This document shows positions 7,258-16,145 of a DNA stretch of 41,929 nucleotides, one piece after another (position 1 is the stretch's first letter; every line of letters begins with the position of its first letter). Source of the stretch: an uncultured Clostridia bacterium (GTDB lineage Bacteria; Bacillota; Clostridia; Oscillospirales; Acutalibacteraceae). The notes beneath the pieces were generated by a model. It was given only the letters and a program-made list of their open reading frames with translations, made no database searches and was not told the origin of the DNA. Location: assembly GCA_944383955.1 (NCBI GenBank), contig CALWRP010000093.1, positions 1 to 41,929 on the forward strand, written 5' to 3'. The position numbers and the translations under genes were made by a program.

Positions 7258-7707
7258 ATGACGAAGGTTACCTCTGCAACCGGCATCACGCTCGTTACCC
7301 TGCAGAACTGTCCGCCCGATATCGCCTTCTGCGGCAGGGTCTTCACCAAAATCTCCAACCTCGGCGTGGTGGTCGACATGATCTCCCTCGCGCCGAACCA
7401 CGGCTCGAAGATGGACGTCTCCTTCACCATCAACGACGACGACCTCGGCGAGATTCTCGAGTTCCTCGCCTCCCTGAAGGAAAAGGAGATCAAGCCCATC
7501 ATCAGCGGCGGCAACTGCAAGATCAACGTCTACGACGAGAAGATGAAGGATACTCCCGGCATGGCGGCCAAGGTCTTCACCGCGGCTTCCTCCACCAGCA
7601 CGGATATCCGCATCATCACCACCTCCGACGTGGACATTTCCATCCTCGTGACGGAGGCCGACTTCCACGAGGCCTTCACCGCCATCGAGAACGCTTGCCG
7701 GGAGTAA
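7258..7707 (+). CDS. Stand-alone ACT-domain protein, aspartokinase regulatory-type
   Basis: 149 residues made of two ACT-like units, about residues 9-72 and 100-148. The second unit, 'MAAKVFTAASSTSTDIRIITTSDVDISILV', closely resembles the lysine/threonine-binding ACT tail of aspartokinases, but there is no kinase domain. AAAGGAGG lies 7 nt before the ATG. It is the last gene of the riboswitch operon, 16 nt after dapB, and is followed by a strong terminator. It may sense an amino acid and regulate aspartokinase or another pathway enzyme in trans, much as the small beta subunit of B. subtilis LysC does. That role is inference. Confidence 0.85.
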   Translation: MTKVTSATGITLVTLQNCPPDIAFCGRVFTKISNLGVVVDMISLAPNHGSKMDVSFTINDDDLGEILEFLASLKEKEIKPIISGGNCKINVYDEKMKDTPGMAAKVFTAASSTSTDIRIITTSDVDISILVTEADFHEAFTAIENACRE

Positions 7708-7746
7708 CCGCTCCCCTTCCCCGCATATTCTGTAAATCAGGAAAGA

Positions 7747-7794
7747 AAAGTGCCTGCCGGGCTTCCCAAAACGGAAGCCGGCAGGCACTTTTTT
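7747..7794. terminator. Bidirectional terminator between the lysine operon and yfhO
   Basis: A long stem (AAAAGTGCCTGCCGG… / CCGGCAGGCACTTTT) with A and T tracts on both sides. It can end both the rightward lysine operon and the leftward membrane protein gene. Confidence 0.9.
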
Positions 7795-7816
7795 GCGCTG
7801 CGCGCCGTCAAAGCGC

Positions 7817-10525
7817 TTATCTTGTGCAGTAGACCACGATCGGGAACACATAGACGCCGAGGAAGACAACGGCCCACAGGACGGCAAAGACAGCCTTCGC
7901 CGGAAGCTCGAGGACGCTGAACCACGCGGGGGTCCCCCGGCGCAGCAGAAGCAGGAGCAGAACCAGCACGGCGGCCCCGGCCAGGCAGAGCGCCAGCCCC
8001 GTCTTCAGGCCGGGCGGGAAGGCGGTCACCGTCACCGTGTTCTCGCCCTCCGTGAGCCTGACGGCGAGGAAGCAGTCGAAGACCGTCTCCGTCTCCGGCT
8101 CCGCCGCCGCGCCGTTCACGGTCACCGTGAGGTTGCCGTCGTCCGGGACGGGGATGAAGAGATAATCTCCCTCCTGCGCCGTGAACGTGCCGGTCAGGCT
8201 GCCGTTCTCCTCGCGCAGGCCGTCTCCCGAGACCGTGGACAGAGCGTCGGAGAGCACGCTGAGATCCATCCCGTAGACGCCGAACGAACGGGCGGAGCAG
8301 TCGCGCAGAAGCTCAACCTGCACAATCACCGTCTCGTCTGTGAAGGTGCCGAGATCCACCAGCCCGTTGCTGCTCTGGGAGGGATAGTCCTGCTCGACCA
8401 GCTCCCCGTTGACAAAGACGTGGAAGGAATCGTTGATAGCCTCGTAGAGATAGCTGTGCAGCTCGTCGAAGCAGTCGAAGTAGAGCGTCTGCGTGCCCTG
8501 CACGGGGATCTCATAGTGGAAATAGGCGCGGCCGTCCTCAAGGTGCGGCGTCAGCACCCACTTTTCCCCGCGCTCCGCGGTGAGGTTGACCTCCCGCTGC
8601 GGCCGGTACTCGGTGACAAGCTGCGCGTCCGTGTCGAAGACGGACGCGAACAGCCACTGCTGCAGCTCCATGCGGGAGAGCTCCTCCGAAAGGCTCCCGA
8701 GCTCCCCCACATCCTGCGGACGGAAGACAAAGCCGAACGGCAGCGCATACGGCTCCTCCGCTATCACATAGGTATCGTTCCAGTAGACGACCTTTGCGTC
8801 CTGCGGTGCGTCGCTGTGGCGGAAGACGGTGTAGCGGTTGGCGAGCAGGGCGTCTGTGAGGGCGGTGCCGCCGTTAGAGTTTAGCTCCATCCAATAGGAG
8901 GAGTAGCCGAGCTTTTTCAGGGCAAACATGGTGTCCTGCGAGGTGAGCGAGGTGTAGTGGTTGAGCGTCGGATAGCCGAGCCCGCCGAGGAGGTTGGCGT
9001 CGAAGTATTTCTTCTCGTTCTTCACGCGGTACAGCGTGTCGTCCGGGATGCGGTCCGCCAGATCGATCTCCTCCTCATAGCCGTCTGCGGGAGAGGCGGC
9101 GGAGCCGAGATAGACGCTGAGCTGGAACGGCGCCTCGATGCACAGAAGCAGGCAGAAAAGGATGTTGAACACACGGCGGCTGAGCAGCCGCTCGCGCAGG
9201 AAGAGGACGAGCATCCCGCAGGCCAGGGCCGCCGTGAGGAAAAAGCCGAGCAGCTGGGACAGCGACTCATCCGTGCCCCACAGCGTCCGCGTATAGACGG
9301 TGATGGAGTCGAACTTGAGATAGAGCAGAATGCAGGAGGCCACAAACGGCAGGGCCACCGCCACCAGGGCCAGAAAGAGCGGCACCGGGGAATTCTGCAG
9401 CCGGCTTTCCTCCTGCGGAATCCCCTGCGTCAGCAGGAAGGCCAGGAGAATCAGGCCGAGGAAGGTGGCCATGTAGCCGTAGCGGACAGGAAACGCCTGA
9501 TAGCTGCCGGTGTGCCACATCTTGTTGATCGGCTCGAGGAGGACGGGAATCACCAGCAGGAGAAAGAGCGCGTAGCAGACGCGGATGCGCGCGCCCGCCC
9601 TGCGCCAGTAAAACGGGGTGAACAGCAGCGACACGCCGAGGGCCGCCGTGCTGAACAGGACGGGAAGCGTCGTATTCAGGCGCGTGAACAGGTTTCCAAT
9701 CCGCAGATTGTCCAGCAGGCTTCCCGTGCGCGCCGAGACGGCGTACTGCAGCAGGGACGGCAGCCAGATGGGGGCGGTGAGCAGGGCTGCCGCGGCGGTG
9801 GAGAGGCCGAGGAGGACGAGAGCCCTCCCCCGCTGTTCCTTCGGCATCGTGAAGAGCCACACGCCGCTGGCGAGGACGAGGAAGATCGCCACCATATAGC
9901 TCAGATAAAAATGAACCGTGAGCATGGCGCAGAGGGCCAGCACATAGCACAGCGGCTTTCCGCGCTCCGCGAGGCGGAGCAGAGCCAGCAGGAACAGCGG
10001 GAACAGCGCCATCACGTCGAGCCAGACGACGTTCTGATAGTAGAACAGCGCGTAGCCGGAGCAGGCATAGAGGACGCCGAGCACCGTGCCGGCCGCGAGG
10101 TCAAGGGCGGGGAATCTGCGGCGGAAGAAGGCGAAGGCCGTCACGGAGCAGACCGCCATCTTCAGGGCGACCAGCACGTTGGCCAGGCGGAAAAAGTCCG
10201 CCTTGTCCACCACCGCCACGAGGAAGGAGAAGGGGCTCGAGAGGAAAAAGAGGAAGACGCCCCAGAAATTCATGCCGCCCGCGTTCTGCAGGTTCAGAAA
10301 GAGCGAGCTCTTCCCCTCCAGAATATCCTTGAGATCCATCAGAAGCGGAAGCACCTGCTGATCCATGTCGCACCAGGACAGCGTGTTGTCTCCGAACGGG
10401 AACAGGCCGTAGCTCGCAAAGACAACCGAGAGCAGGGCCAGCACCACCGCGGGCGGCAGCAGATACAGAAGCGCCCTTCCCCCGATTTGCGCCAGCCGGT
10501 TTTCCTTTTCCACGGCAGACCTCAT
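7817..10525 (-). CDS. YfhO-family multi-spanning membrane protein
   Basis: About 902 residues. The N-terminal half carries many hydrophobic helices (the first at 'LYLLPPAVVLALLSVVFASYG'), with the family's 'DMDQQVLPLL' loop, 'GMNFWG' and 'YALFYYQNVVWLDVMALFPL'. A large extracytoplasmic beta-rich region follows, then one final membrane segment near the C-terminus (LALCLAGAAVLVLLLLLL). YfhO proteins are GT-C-like; in Bacillus and Listeria relatives they take part in glycosylation of wall or lipoteichoic acids. The exact substrate cannot be told from sequence. The ATG at 10525 has GGAAGGGAG immediately upstream; an upstream TTG at 10564 lacks a site. Transcribed alone. Confidence 0.85.
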   Translation of the reverse strand: MRSAVEKENRLAQIGGRALLYLLPPAVVLALLSVVFASYGLFPFGDNTLSWCDMDQQVLPLLMDLKDILEGKSSLFLNLQNAGGMNFWGVFLFFLSSPFSFLVAVVDKADFFRLANVLVALKMAVCSVTAFAFFRRRFPALDLAAGTVLGVLYACSGYALFYYQNVVWLDVMALFPLFLLALLRLAERGKPLCYVLALCAMLTVHFYLSYMVAIFLVLASGVWLFTMPKEQRGRALVLLGLSTAAAALLTAPIWLPSLLQYAVSARTGSLLDNLRIGNLFTRLNTTLPVLFSTAALGVSLLFTPFYWRRAGARIRVCYALFLLLVIPVLLEPINKMWHTGSYQAFPVRYGYMATFLGLILLAFLLTQGIPQEESRLQNSPVPLFLALVAVALPFVASCILLYLKFDSITVYTRTLWGTDESLSQLLGFFLTAALACGMLVLFLRERLLSRRVFNILFCLLLCIEAPFQLSVYLGSAASPADGYEEEIDLADRIPDDTLYRVKNEKKYFDANLLGGLGYPTLNHYTSLTSQDTMFALKKLGYSSYWMELNSNGGTALTDALLANRYTVFRHSDAPQDAKVVYWNDTYVIAEEPYALPFGFVFRPQDVGELGSLSEELSRMELQQWLFASVFDTDAQLVTEYRPQREVNLTAERGEKWVLTPHLEDGRAYFHYEIPVQGTQTLYFDCFDELHSYLYEAINDSFHVFVNGELVEQDYPSQSSNGLVDLGTFTDETVIVQVELLRDCSARSFGVYGMDLSVLSDALSTVSGDGLREENGSLTGTFTAQEGDYLFIPVPDDGNLTVTVNGAAAEPETETVFDCFLAVRLTEGENTVTVTAFPPGLKTGLALCLAGAAVLVLLLLLLRRGTPAWFSVLELPAKAVFAVLWAVVFLGVYVFPIVVYCTR

Positions 10526-10572
10526 CTCCCTTCCTGCAGGCTTGCCCTGCCGCTCCGGCGGCAAAGCAATTT

Positions 10573-10581
10573 ATTATAGCA
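10573..10581 (-). promoter_or_regulatory. Extended -10 promoter of the yfhO-type gene
   Basis: On the minus strand TGCTATAAT, a perfect extended -10, about 48 nt upstream of the ATG. No good -35. Confidence 0.6.
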
Positions 10582-10654
10582 TATTTCCGTGCGCATTTGA
10601 TAAAATCCATGTAAACAAAATGAAAAACAGGCCGCGCCGGGCATGGACACAGAA

Positions 10655-10691
10655 GGGCGGCGGCTTCCGCGCATCCCGGAAGCCGCCGCCC
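10655..10691 (-). terminator. Strong hairpin after tyrS
   Basis: A perfect 14-bp stem GGGCGGCGGCTTCC / GGAAGCCGCCGCCC with a 9-nt loop, 14 nt past the tyrS stop. It lacks a clean U tract, so termination is likely but not certain. Confidence 0.55.
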
Positions 10692-10705
10692 GCAGAAAAT
10701 GCCTG

Positions 10706-11935
10706 TTATTCGCCGATGGTAATTTTCAGATGAACCTTCTTGCCCTTCTTGACGTGGATGTAGCCCTTCTCAAAGGCGCTGCGATCCACGCGCTCAGCGG
10801 CGCTCTCCACCTTGCGGTCGTCGACCATCAGGCCGCCCTGCTCCGCCAGACGGCGTCCCTCGCTCTTGGAGGGAATCAGCTTCGCGGCCAGCAGCACGTC
10901 GAGCAGGCCGGCGTCGCCGCCCTCGAAGAGGGAAGCGGGAACAGAGGCCGTGGGCATGTCGTCTGCGCTGACGCCTGCGCCGAAGAGAGCGCGGGCCGCG
11001 TTCTGGGCCTTCACGGCCTCGTCCTGGCCGTGGATGAGCTTCGTCACCTCGAAGGCCAGAACCTCCTTGGCGCGGTTGAGCTCGCCGCCCTCCAGCTTCG
11101 CGTACTGCTCGATCTCCTCGAGCGGCAGGAAGGTCAGGATCTTCATGCAGCGGATGACGTCGGCGTCGTCGACGTTTCTCCAGTACTGGTAAAACTCGAA
11201 GGGGGACGTCTTCTCGGGATCGAGCCACACGGCGCCCTTCTCCGTCTTGCCCATCTTCTTGCCCTCGCTCGTCGTCAGGAGCGTGAAGGTCATGCCGTAG
11301 ACCTCCTTGCCCTCCTTCTTGCGCAGCAGCTCCACGCCGCCGATGATGTTGCTCCACTGATCGTCGCCGCCGAGCTCCATCGTGCAGCCGAAGCGGCGGT
11401 TGAGCTCGAGGAAGTCGTAGCTCTGCATGAGCATGTAGTTGAGCTCGAAGAAAGACAGGCCGCGCTCGAGGCGCTGCTTGTAGCACTCAAACGTCAGCAT
11501 GCGGTTGACGGAGAAATGCACGCCCACCTCGCGCAGGAAGTCGATGTAATTGAGGTTGAGCAGCCAGTCTCCGTTGTTCGCCATGATGGCCTTGCCGTCC
11601 GAGAAGTCGATGAGGCGCGCCATCTGCTTCTGGAAGCACTCGATGTTGTGGGCGATCGTCTCGCGGGTGAGCATCTTGCGCATATCGGTCTTGCCGGAGG
11701 GGTCGCCGATCATGCCGGTGCCGCCGCCGAAGAGGGCGATCGGCAGGTGGCCGGCGCGCTGCATGTGCGCCATCACCATGATCTGCACAAAGTGGCCCAC
11801 ATGCAGGCTGTCGGCCGTCGGGTCGAAGCCGATGTAGAAGGTCACCTTCTCGTTGTTGAGAAGATCGCGGATCTTCTCCTCGTTCGTGAGCTGGGCAATC
11901 AGGCCTCTGGCCTTGAGCTCGTCATACACTCCCAT
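10706..11935 (-). CDS. tyrS: Tyrosyl-tRNA synthetase
   Basis: 409 residues. Charges tRNA-Tyr. The class I HIGH-type motif is HVGHF in '[15 protein letters not shown]'; the KMSKS-type loop is KMGKT in '[14 protein letters not shown]'; an S4-like RNA-binding domain ends the protein ([20 protein letters not shown]). The start '[12 protein letters not shown]' has GGAGG 10 nt upstream; earlier codons lie inside the T-box terminator region and are unlikely to be used. The long upstream leader is a T-box riboswitch, so expression should rise when uncharged tRNA-Tyr accumulates. Confidence 0.96.
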   Translation of the reverse strand: MGVYDELKARGLIAQLTNEEKIRDLLNNEKVTFYIGFDPTADSLHVGHFVQIMVMAHMQRAGHLPIALFGGGTGMIGDPSGKTDMRKMLTRETIAHNIECFQKQMARLIDFSDGKAIMANNGDWLLNLNYIDFLREVGVHFSVNRMLTFECYKQRLERGLSFFELNYMLMQSYDFLELNRRFGCTMELGGDDQWSNIIGGVELLRKKEGKEVYGMTFTLLTTSEGKKMGKTEKGAVWLDPEKTSPFEFYQYWRNVDDADVIRCMKILTFLPLEEIEQYAKLEGGELNRAKEVLAFEVTKLIHGQDEAVKAQNAARALFGAGVSADDMPTASVPASLFEGGDAGLLDVLLAAKLIPSKSEGRRLAEQGGLMVDDRKVESAAERVDRSAFEKGYIHVKKGKKVHLKITIGE

Positions 11936-11972
11936 TGTCTTTCTGCCTCCATCTGTTTTTTCTTGCGGGGGC

Positions 11973-12241
11973 AAAAGAAAACGCCCCCTGCCTTGTGCTG
12001 CAGAGGGCGGAAATTCCGCGGTACCACCTCAGTTCACCGCAGCCTCACGGCGGCGGCCTCACGGGTACGTTCATACCCTTGCGCTGTAACGGGCGCACAC
12101 GGCCGAATCTACTGACAATCGCGTTCCATCCGGCGGCTCCGGGAGGTATTTCGTCCGGCTCCCCTGCCCGCTTGCACCAACCGCGGGCTCTCTGCAAGGA
12201 GAGGATCGGAGTACTTCATCCCTTCTCAGCCATTGAAAATT
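11973..12241 (-). promoter_or_regulatory. T-box riboswitch of tyrS
   Basis: On the minus strand the T-box sequence AACTGAGGTGGTACCGCGG occupies 12016-12034. It is followed by a terminator stem CGCCCTCTGC / GCAGGGGGCG and TTTTCTTTT (11973-12009). Stem I starts near 12235, with an AGTA motif in 'GATGAAGTACTCC' on its 5' side and a candidate Tyr specifier TAC at 12146-12148 on its 3' side. The specifier assignment is inference. The gap 11936-12336 is filled by this leader and its promoter. Confidence 0.93.
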
Positions 12242-12269
12242 ATTATACCCGAGATTTTGAAAAAGTCAA
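12242..12269 (-). promoter_or_regulatory. Sigma-A promoter of tyrS
   Basis: TTGACT (12264-12269), 16-nt spacer, TATAAT (12242-12247) on the minus strand, immediately before T-box stem I. Confidence 0.85.
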
Positions 12270-12289
12270 GAGCCGCGGAAATAATTTTC

Positions 12290-12332
12290 TCCGCCTGCGC
12301 GCCTGCCGGAGAGCGCCCCCAGCCGGCGCGCA
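12290..12332 (-). terminator. Hairpin ending the yfmF-to-recN operon
   Basis: GCCTGCGCGCC pairs with GGCGCGCAGGC over 11 bp directly after the recN stop. The downstream tract (GAGAAAATTATTTCC) is only loosely T-rich. Confidence 0.5.
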
Positions 12333-12336
12333 GGCG

Positions 12337-14010
12337 CTAGGCGTTCTCCCTCGCCAGGCGCAGCATCTCGCCCGCGTTCTGCAGCGTCAGCTCCGTCACG
12401 TCCGCGCCGCCGATCATGCGCGCCACCTCCTCGCGCCGCTCGTCCATCGAGAGCGGGCGCACCTCGGTGAAGGTTCTGCCGCCGGAAACGCTCTTCTCAA
12501 TCCTGAAATGCGTTCCCGCCATAGCCGCGATCTGCGCCGAATGCGTGACGCAGAGCACCTGGCGGCTGCGGGACACCTCCAGCAGCTTTCTGCCAACCTT
12601 GCCCGCCGCGCTGCCGCCGATGCCCGCGTCGACCTCGTCGAAGATCATGGTGCCCACCACGTCCTGGCCGGCCAGCACGGTTTTCAGGGCCAGCATGATG
12701 CGAGAGAGCTCGCCGCCGGAGGCAATCTTGGCCATCGGCTTCGGCGGCTCGCCGGGGTTGGTGGAGACAAGGAACTGCAGCTTGTCCGCGCCCGTGGGGC
12801 CGAGCTCGCACGGCGTCTGCTCCGCCTCGAAGCGCACGTTCGGCATATCGAGGAAGCGAAGCTCCTCCTGCACGCGGACGGAAAGCTGCGCCGCCGCCCT
12901 CTGCCGCTTTTCCGTGAGCGCTGCCGCGTATTCCCCGGCGCGCTTCTTTGCCGCCTTGTAGCCGGCGGCAAAGCGGGCGGCGTTCTCCTCGGAGAGGCTG
13001 ATGGTTTCCAGCTCGGCGCGGCACTCCTCAAGGTAAGCCAGCATGCGCTCCTCCGTGCCGCCGTATTTCAGGCCCAGCCGGTAGAGCTGATCGAGGCGCT
13101 CCTCAATCTGCTCGAGCTGCTCCGGGTCATAATCGAGCTGAGCGGCGGCGTCGCGCAGCGTCTCGCGGCAGTCCTGCAGCTCATAGGAGATGGAGCTCAG
13201 GCGCTCCGCCGTCTCCTGCAGGGCGGGCAAAAAGCGCGCCGCCTCCAGCAGGGCCGCGGCGGCGGTCTGCACCCCGGAGAGGGCGCCTCCGCTCTCATCC
13301 CCGCCCTCCAGGCAGGCGCGCGCCTCGCCCAGGGCGGCCGACACCTTCTCGCTGTTGCTGAAAAGGGTGCGCTGGGCCGCGAGCTCCTCCTGCTCGCCGG
13401 GACGGATGGCCGCGCTCTCGAGCTCCTGAATCTGATATTCGAGCAGATCGATGCGGCGGGCCTTGTTCGTCTCGTCGAGCTGCAGCTTTTCCCACTCGCG
13501 GCGGCAGCGCTCCATCTCGCGGTATTCCGCGCGGTAGCGCTCGAGAAGCCCCTCTGCTCCCGCCATCCGATCGACATAGGCCAGATGCAGCTCCGGAGAG
13601 AGCAGCTCATACGTGTCGTGCTGGCCGTGGATCGAGAGCAGCAGCCGCCCCAGCTCGCGCAGGGCGGAAACGGAGGCCGGACGGCCGTTGACGCGGCAGG
13701 CGTTCTTGCCCTCCGCGGAGATGGTTCTCTGCAGGAGCAGCGCGCCCTCCTCCGGCTCAAAGCCGAGCTCCTGCGCCTTTTCGAGCACAGCCTCAGGCAG
13801 CGCGTCGAAGGAAGCGCTCACAAAGGCGGATTTCGCCCCGGTGCGCACGAGCTCGCGCGAGGTGCGCTCGCCGAGGACGGCGTGGATCGAATCGATGACG
13901 ATCGATTTGCCCGCGCCCGTCTCGCCGGTGAGGACGTTGAGCCCCTCCCCGAAGCGGATGTTCGCCTTCTCTATGACGGCGATGTTCTCAATGTAAAGCT
14001 CAGAAAGCAT
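12337..14010 (-). CDS. recN: DNA repair protein RecN
   Basis: 557 residues. SMC-like ATPase acting early in double-strand break repair. Walker A is GETGAGKS (29-36). The long middle section (about 150-380) is charged, leucine-rich coiled coil. The C-terminal head has the signature 'SGGELSRIMLALK' and Walker B 'MIFDEVDAGIGG'. The ATG is 6 nt after the argR stop, and GGTGAG lies 5 nt before it. Last gene of a conserved clostridial cluster. Confidence 0.96.
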   Translation of the reverse strand: MLSELYIENIAVIEKANIRFGEGLNVLTGETGAGKSIVIDSIHAVLGERTSRELVRTGAKSAFVSASFDALPEAVLEKAQELGFEPEEGALLLQRTISAEGKNACRVNGRPASVSALRELGRLLLSIHGQHDTYELLSPELHLAYVDRMAGAEGLLERYRAEYREMERCRREWEKLQLDETNKARRIDLLEYQIQELESAAIRPGEQEELAAQRTLFSNSEKVSAALGEARACLEGGDESGGALSGVQTAAAALLEAARFLPALQETAERLSSISYELQDCRETLRDAAAQLDYDPEQLEQIEERLDQLYRLGLKYGGTEERMLAYLEECRAELETISLSEENAARFAAGYKAAKKRAGEYAAALTEKRQRAAAQLSVRVQEELRFLDMPNVRFEAEQTPCELGPTGADKLQFLVSTNPGEPPKPMAKIASGGELSRIMLALKTVLAGQDVVGTMIFDEVDAGIGGSAAGKVGRKLLEVSRSRQVLCVTHSAQIAAMAGTHFRIEKSVSGGRTFTEVRPLSMDERREEVARMIGGADVTELTLQNAGEMLRLARENA

Positions 14011-14016
14011 GAACGC

Positions 14017-14466
14017 TCACCCCATCATCCGGCGCAGCTCCTCGGTGAAGCGGCGCGCGCAGTCCTCGTCCTTCGTCACCACAAAGATGGTGTCGTCTCC
14101 CGCCAGGGTGCCGACGATGCCGTCCCAGTGCAGGGAATCCATCGCGGCGCACACCGCCTGGGCCATTCCCGTCAGGCTCTTGATCACCACCATGTTGCAG
14201 GCGCTCTGCACGGAGACGGTGTTTTCCGAGAAGAGGGAGAAAAAGCGGGAAGAGATGTCGCGGACGCCCTCCTTGGGCGCGGTGTACCGGTATTTCCCGG
14301 TTCCCGTCTGCGTCTTGACAAGGCGCAGCTCCTTGATATCGCGGGAGACGGTGGCCTGCGTCACATCGAAGCCCTCCTCGCGCAGCAGGCGAAGAAGCTC
14401 CTCCTGCGTATCGACGGTATTGCTGCTGATAATCTGCAGGATTGTTTCATGACGTCTTTTCTTCAT
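14017..14466 (-). CDS. argR: Arginine repressor
   Basis: 149 residues. Hexameric arginine-responsive regulator. The N-terminal winged helix contains 'TQATVSRDIKELRLV' with the DNA-contacting S41-R42. The C-terminal arginine-binding domain has 'VGTLAGDDTIFVVTKDEDCARRF'. Its ATG directly abuts the nadK stop. No arginine genes are in the window. The dxs-tlyA-nadK-argR-recN order is a known Firmicutes arrangement, so the position is normal and not a clue to its targets. Confidence 0.95.
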   Translation of the reverse strand: MKKRRHETILQIISSNTVDTQEELLRLLREEGFDVTQATVSRDIKELRLVKTQTGTGKYRYTAPKEGVRDISSRFFSLFSENTVSVQSACNMVVIKSLTGMAQAVCAAMDSLHWDGIVGTLAGDDTIFVVTKDEDCARRFTEELRRMMG

Positions 14467-15327
14467 TCAGCTTCTCCTTTCCGCCAGTTTATGGTTGACC
14501 ACCTCATAAAAATTGATATCCTTGAGCTTGATGAGCTTCGCCGTGCGCGACGCCGCCCGGCAGCGGACGGGCTCGTCATTTTTCAGGGGGACGGAGATCT
14601 GACCGTCCACCGTGAGGTAGCAGTTGACGCCCTGCTCGCTCGAGCCTGCCTGGATCTGCAGAAGCGAGTCCTCGCCGAAGACGACGGGGCGCGTAAACAG
14701 CGAATGCGGACAGATCGGCGAGAGCAGCAGGCAGCGCAGCGCCGGATCGATCACCGGGCCGCCGGCGGAGAGCGAGTACGCCGTCGAGCCGGTGGGCGTG
14801 GAGACGATCAGCCCGTCCGCGCGGTAGTCGCCGACATTGCTCTCGTTGAGCAGCACGCGGAAATCGAGAATTTTCGAGAGCGCGCCGCGCGCGAGCACCG
14901 CGTCGTTGAGCGCGTAGTAGGACAGCTCCCTGCCCTCCCGGCACAGCGTGACCTCGAGCATCATGCGCTCGTCGACGAGATAATCCCCGGCGATCAGACG
15001 CCCGAGCCGGTCGAGCTCGTCCGTCTCCAGGCCGGCCACAAAGCCGAGCCGCCCGACGTTGACGCCGAGCACCGGCTTGCCGAAGGCCGCCGCCTCCTTG
15101 GCCGAGTGGATGATGGTGCCGTCTCCGCCCACGGCGATCACCATGTCGCAGGCGGCCAGCCCGTCCTCCGGCCGGCGGCAGAAGGAGACGGGCAGCGCCC
15201 CGCAGGCGGAGCGGTACTGCTCCTCGAGCACACAGGGGACGCCGAGCTCCGCAAGACGGCGCACGACGCGCTCTGTGTGCAGCAGGGCATCGCGCTTTGT
15301 GAGATTGGGGACAACGAGCACCCTCAT
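14467..15327 (-). CDS. nadK: NAD kinase
   Basis: 286 residues. Phosphorylates NAD to NADP. The diagnostic GGDGT motif is at 67-71, followed by 'GVNVGRLGFVA', 'ALNDAVLARG' and 'STPTGSTAYSLSAGGPVI'. The start ATG overlaps the tlyA stop by 4 nt (ATGA). Supplies NADPH for the anabolic enzymes around it, including Asd, DapB and the isoprenoid pathway begun by Dxs. Confidence 0.95.
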   Translation of the reverse strand: MRVLVVPNLTKRDALLHTERVVRRLAELGVPCVLEEQYRSACGALPVSFCRRPEDGLAACDMVIAVGGDGTIIHSAKEAAAFGKPVLGVNVGRLGFVAGLETDELDRLGRLIAGDYLVDERMMLEVTLCREGRELSYYALNDAVLARGALSKILDFRVLLNESNVGDYRADGLIVSTPTGSTAYSLSAGGPVIDPALRCLLLSPICPHSLFTRPVVFGEDSLLQIQAGSSEQGVNCYLTVDGQISVPLKNDEPVRCRAASRTAKLIKLKDINFYEVVNHKLAERRS

Positions 15328-16145
15328 GCGCCTTCACCGCCGTTCAGCACCCGGTGGGACTCCTCCACCAGCGCGGCAATATCGGGCAGCTCGCCCATCT
15401 GCGGCGTTTCCTCGCGGCGCAGATAGAGCAGATATTCGATGTTGCCCTCCGGCCCCTTGACGGGCGAATACGTGAGCCCCAGCGGCGAGTAGCCTCCGGA
15501 AAAGGCCAGGGCCACCACCTTCTCAATCACCTCGCGGTGCACGGCCTTGTCGCGCACCACGCCCTTTTTGCCCACCTTCTCACGCCCCGCCTCGAACTGC
15601 GGCTTGATAAGGCAGACCGCCTCGCCGCCCTCCCGCAGGAAGGGACGCGCCGCGGGCAAAACAAGCGCGAGGGAGATGAAGGAGACGTCCACGCTGAAGA
15701 AATCCACCGGCTCGGGCACCTGCTCCGCCGTGAGATAGCGCACATTCGTGCGCTCGAGGTTGACGACCCGTTCGTCGCTGCGCAGCTTCCACGCCAGCTG
15801 GCCGTAGCCGACGTCGACGGCGTAGACCTTCACGGCTCCGTTTTGCAGCATACAGTCGGTAAAGCCGCCCGTCGAGGCGCCGATGTCCATCGTCACCCTG
15901 CCCTCGAGCGTGATGGGGAACCGGCGCATCGCCTTCTCGAGCTTGAGGCCGCCGCGGCTGACATAGGCCAGCCCCTTCCCCCGCACCTCAATCGGCGCGT
16001 CCGCCGGAACGGTCTCGCCCGGCTTGTCGGACTTCTGATTGTTCACATAGACAAGGCCCTCCATGATGAGCGCCTTGGCGCGCTCCCGGCTCTGGGCCAG
16101 GCCCTTCTCAAAGAGCAGCGTGTCTAATCGTTTTTTCTCTGCCAC
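15324..16145 (-). CDS. tlyA: TlyA-family rRNA (cytidine-2'-O)-methyltransferase
   Basis: About 273 residues. An N-terminal S4 domain (KKRLDTLLFEKGLAQSRERA) is followed by an FtsJ/RrmJ-type methyltransferase with the SAM loop 'DIGASTGGFTDCML'. TlyA proteins methylate ribosomal RNA; some members are also described as haemolysins. The GTG at 16145 is preferred because CGGAG lies 8 nt before it. A GTG at 16154 abuts that site. The gene overlaps the end of dxs by about 22 nt and the start of nadK by 4 nt, which suggests coupled translation. Confidence 0.93.
   Translation of the reverse strand: MAEKKRLDTLLFEKGLAQSRERAKALIMEGLVYVNNQKSDKPGETVPADAPIEVRGKGLAYVSRGGLKLEKAMRRFPITLEGRVTMDIGASTGGFTDCMLQNGAVKVYAVDVGYGQLAWKLRSDERVVNLERTNVRYLTAEQVPEPVDFFSVDVSFISLALVLPAARPFLREGGEAVCLIKPQFEAGREKVGKKGVVRDKAVHREVIEKVVALAFSGGYSPLGLTYSPVKGPEGNIEYLLYLRREETPQMGELPDIAALVEESHRVLNGGEGA

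Noticed and set aside
11935-15426. A very long open frame on the plus strand (over 1,100 codons), with other long ones opposite dxs, recD2, tuf and fusA
   Set aside because: They lie exactly antisense to well-recognised genes, show no domain and have the Arg/Ala/Leu-rich composition expected from high-GC third-codon bias.
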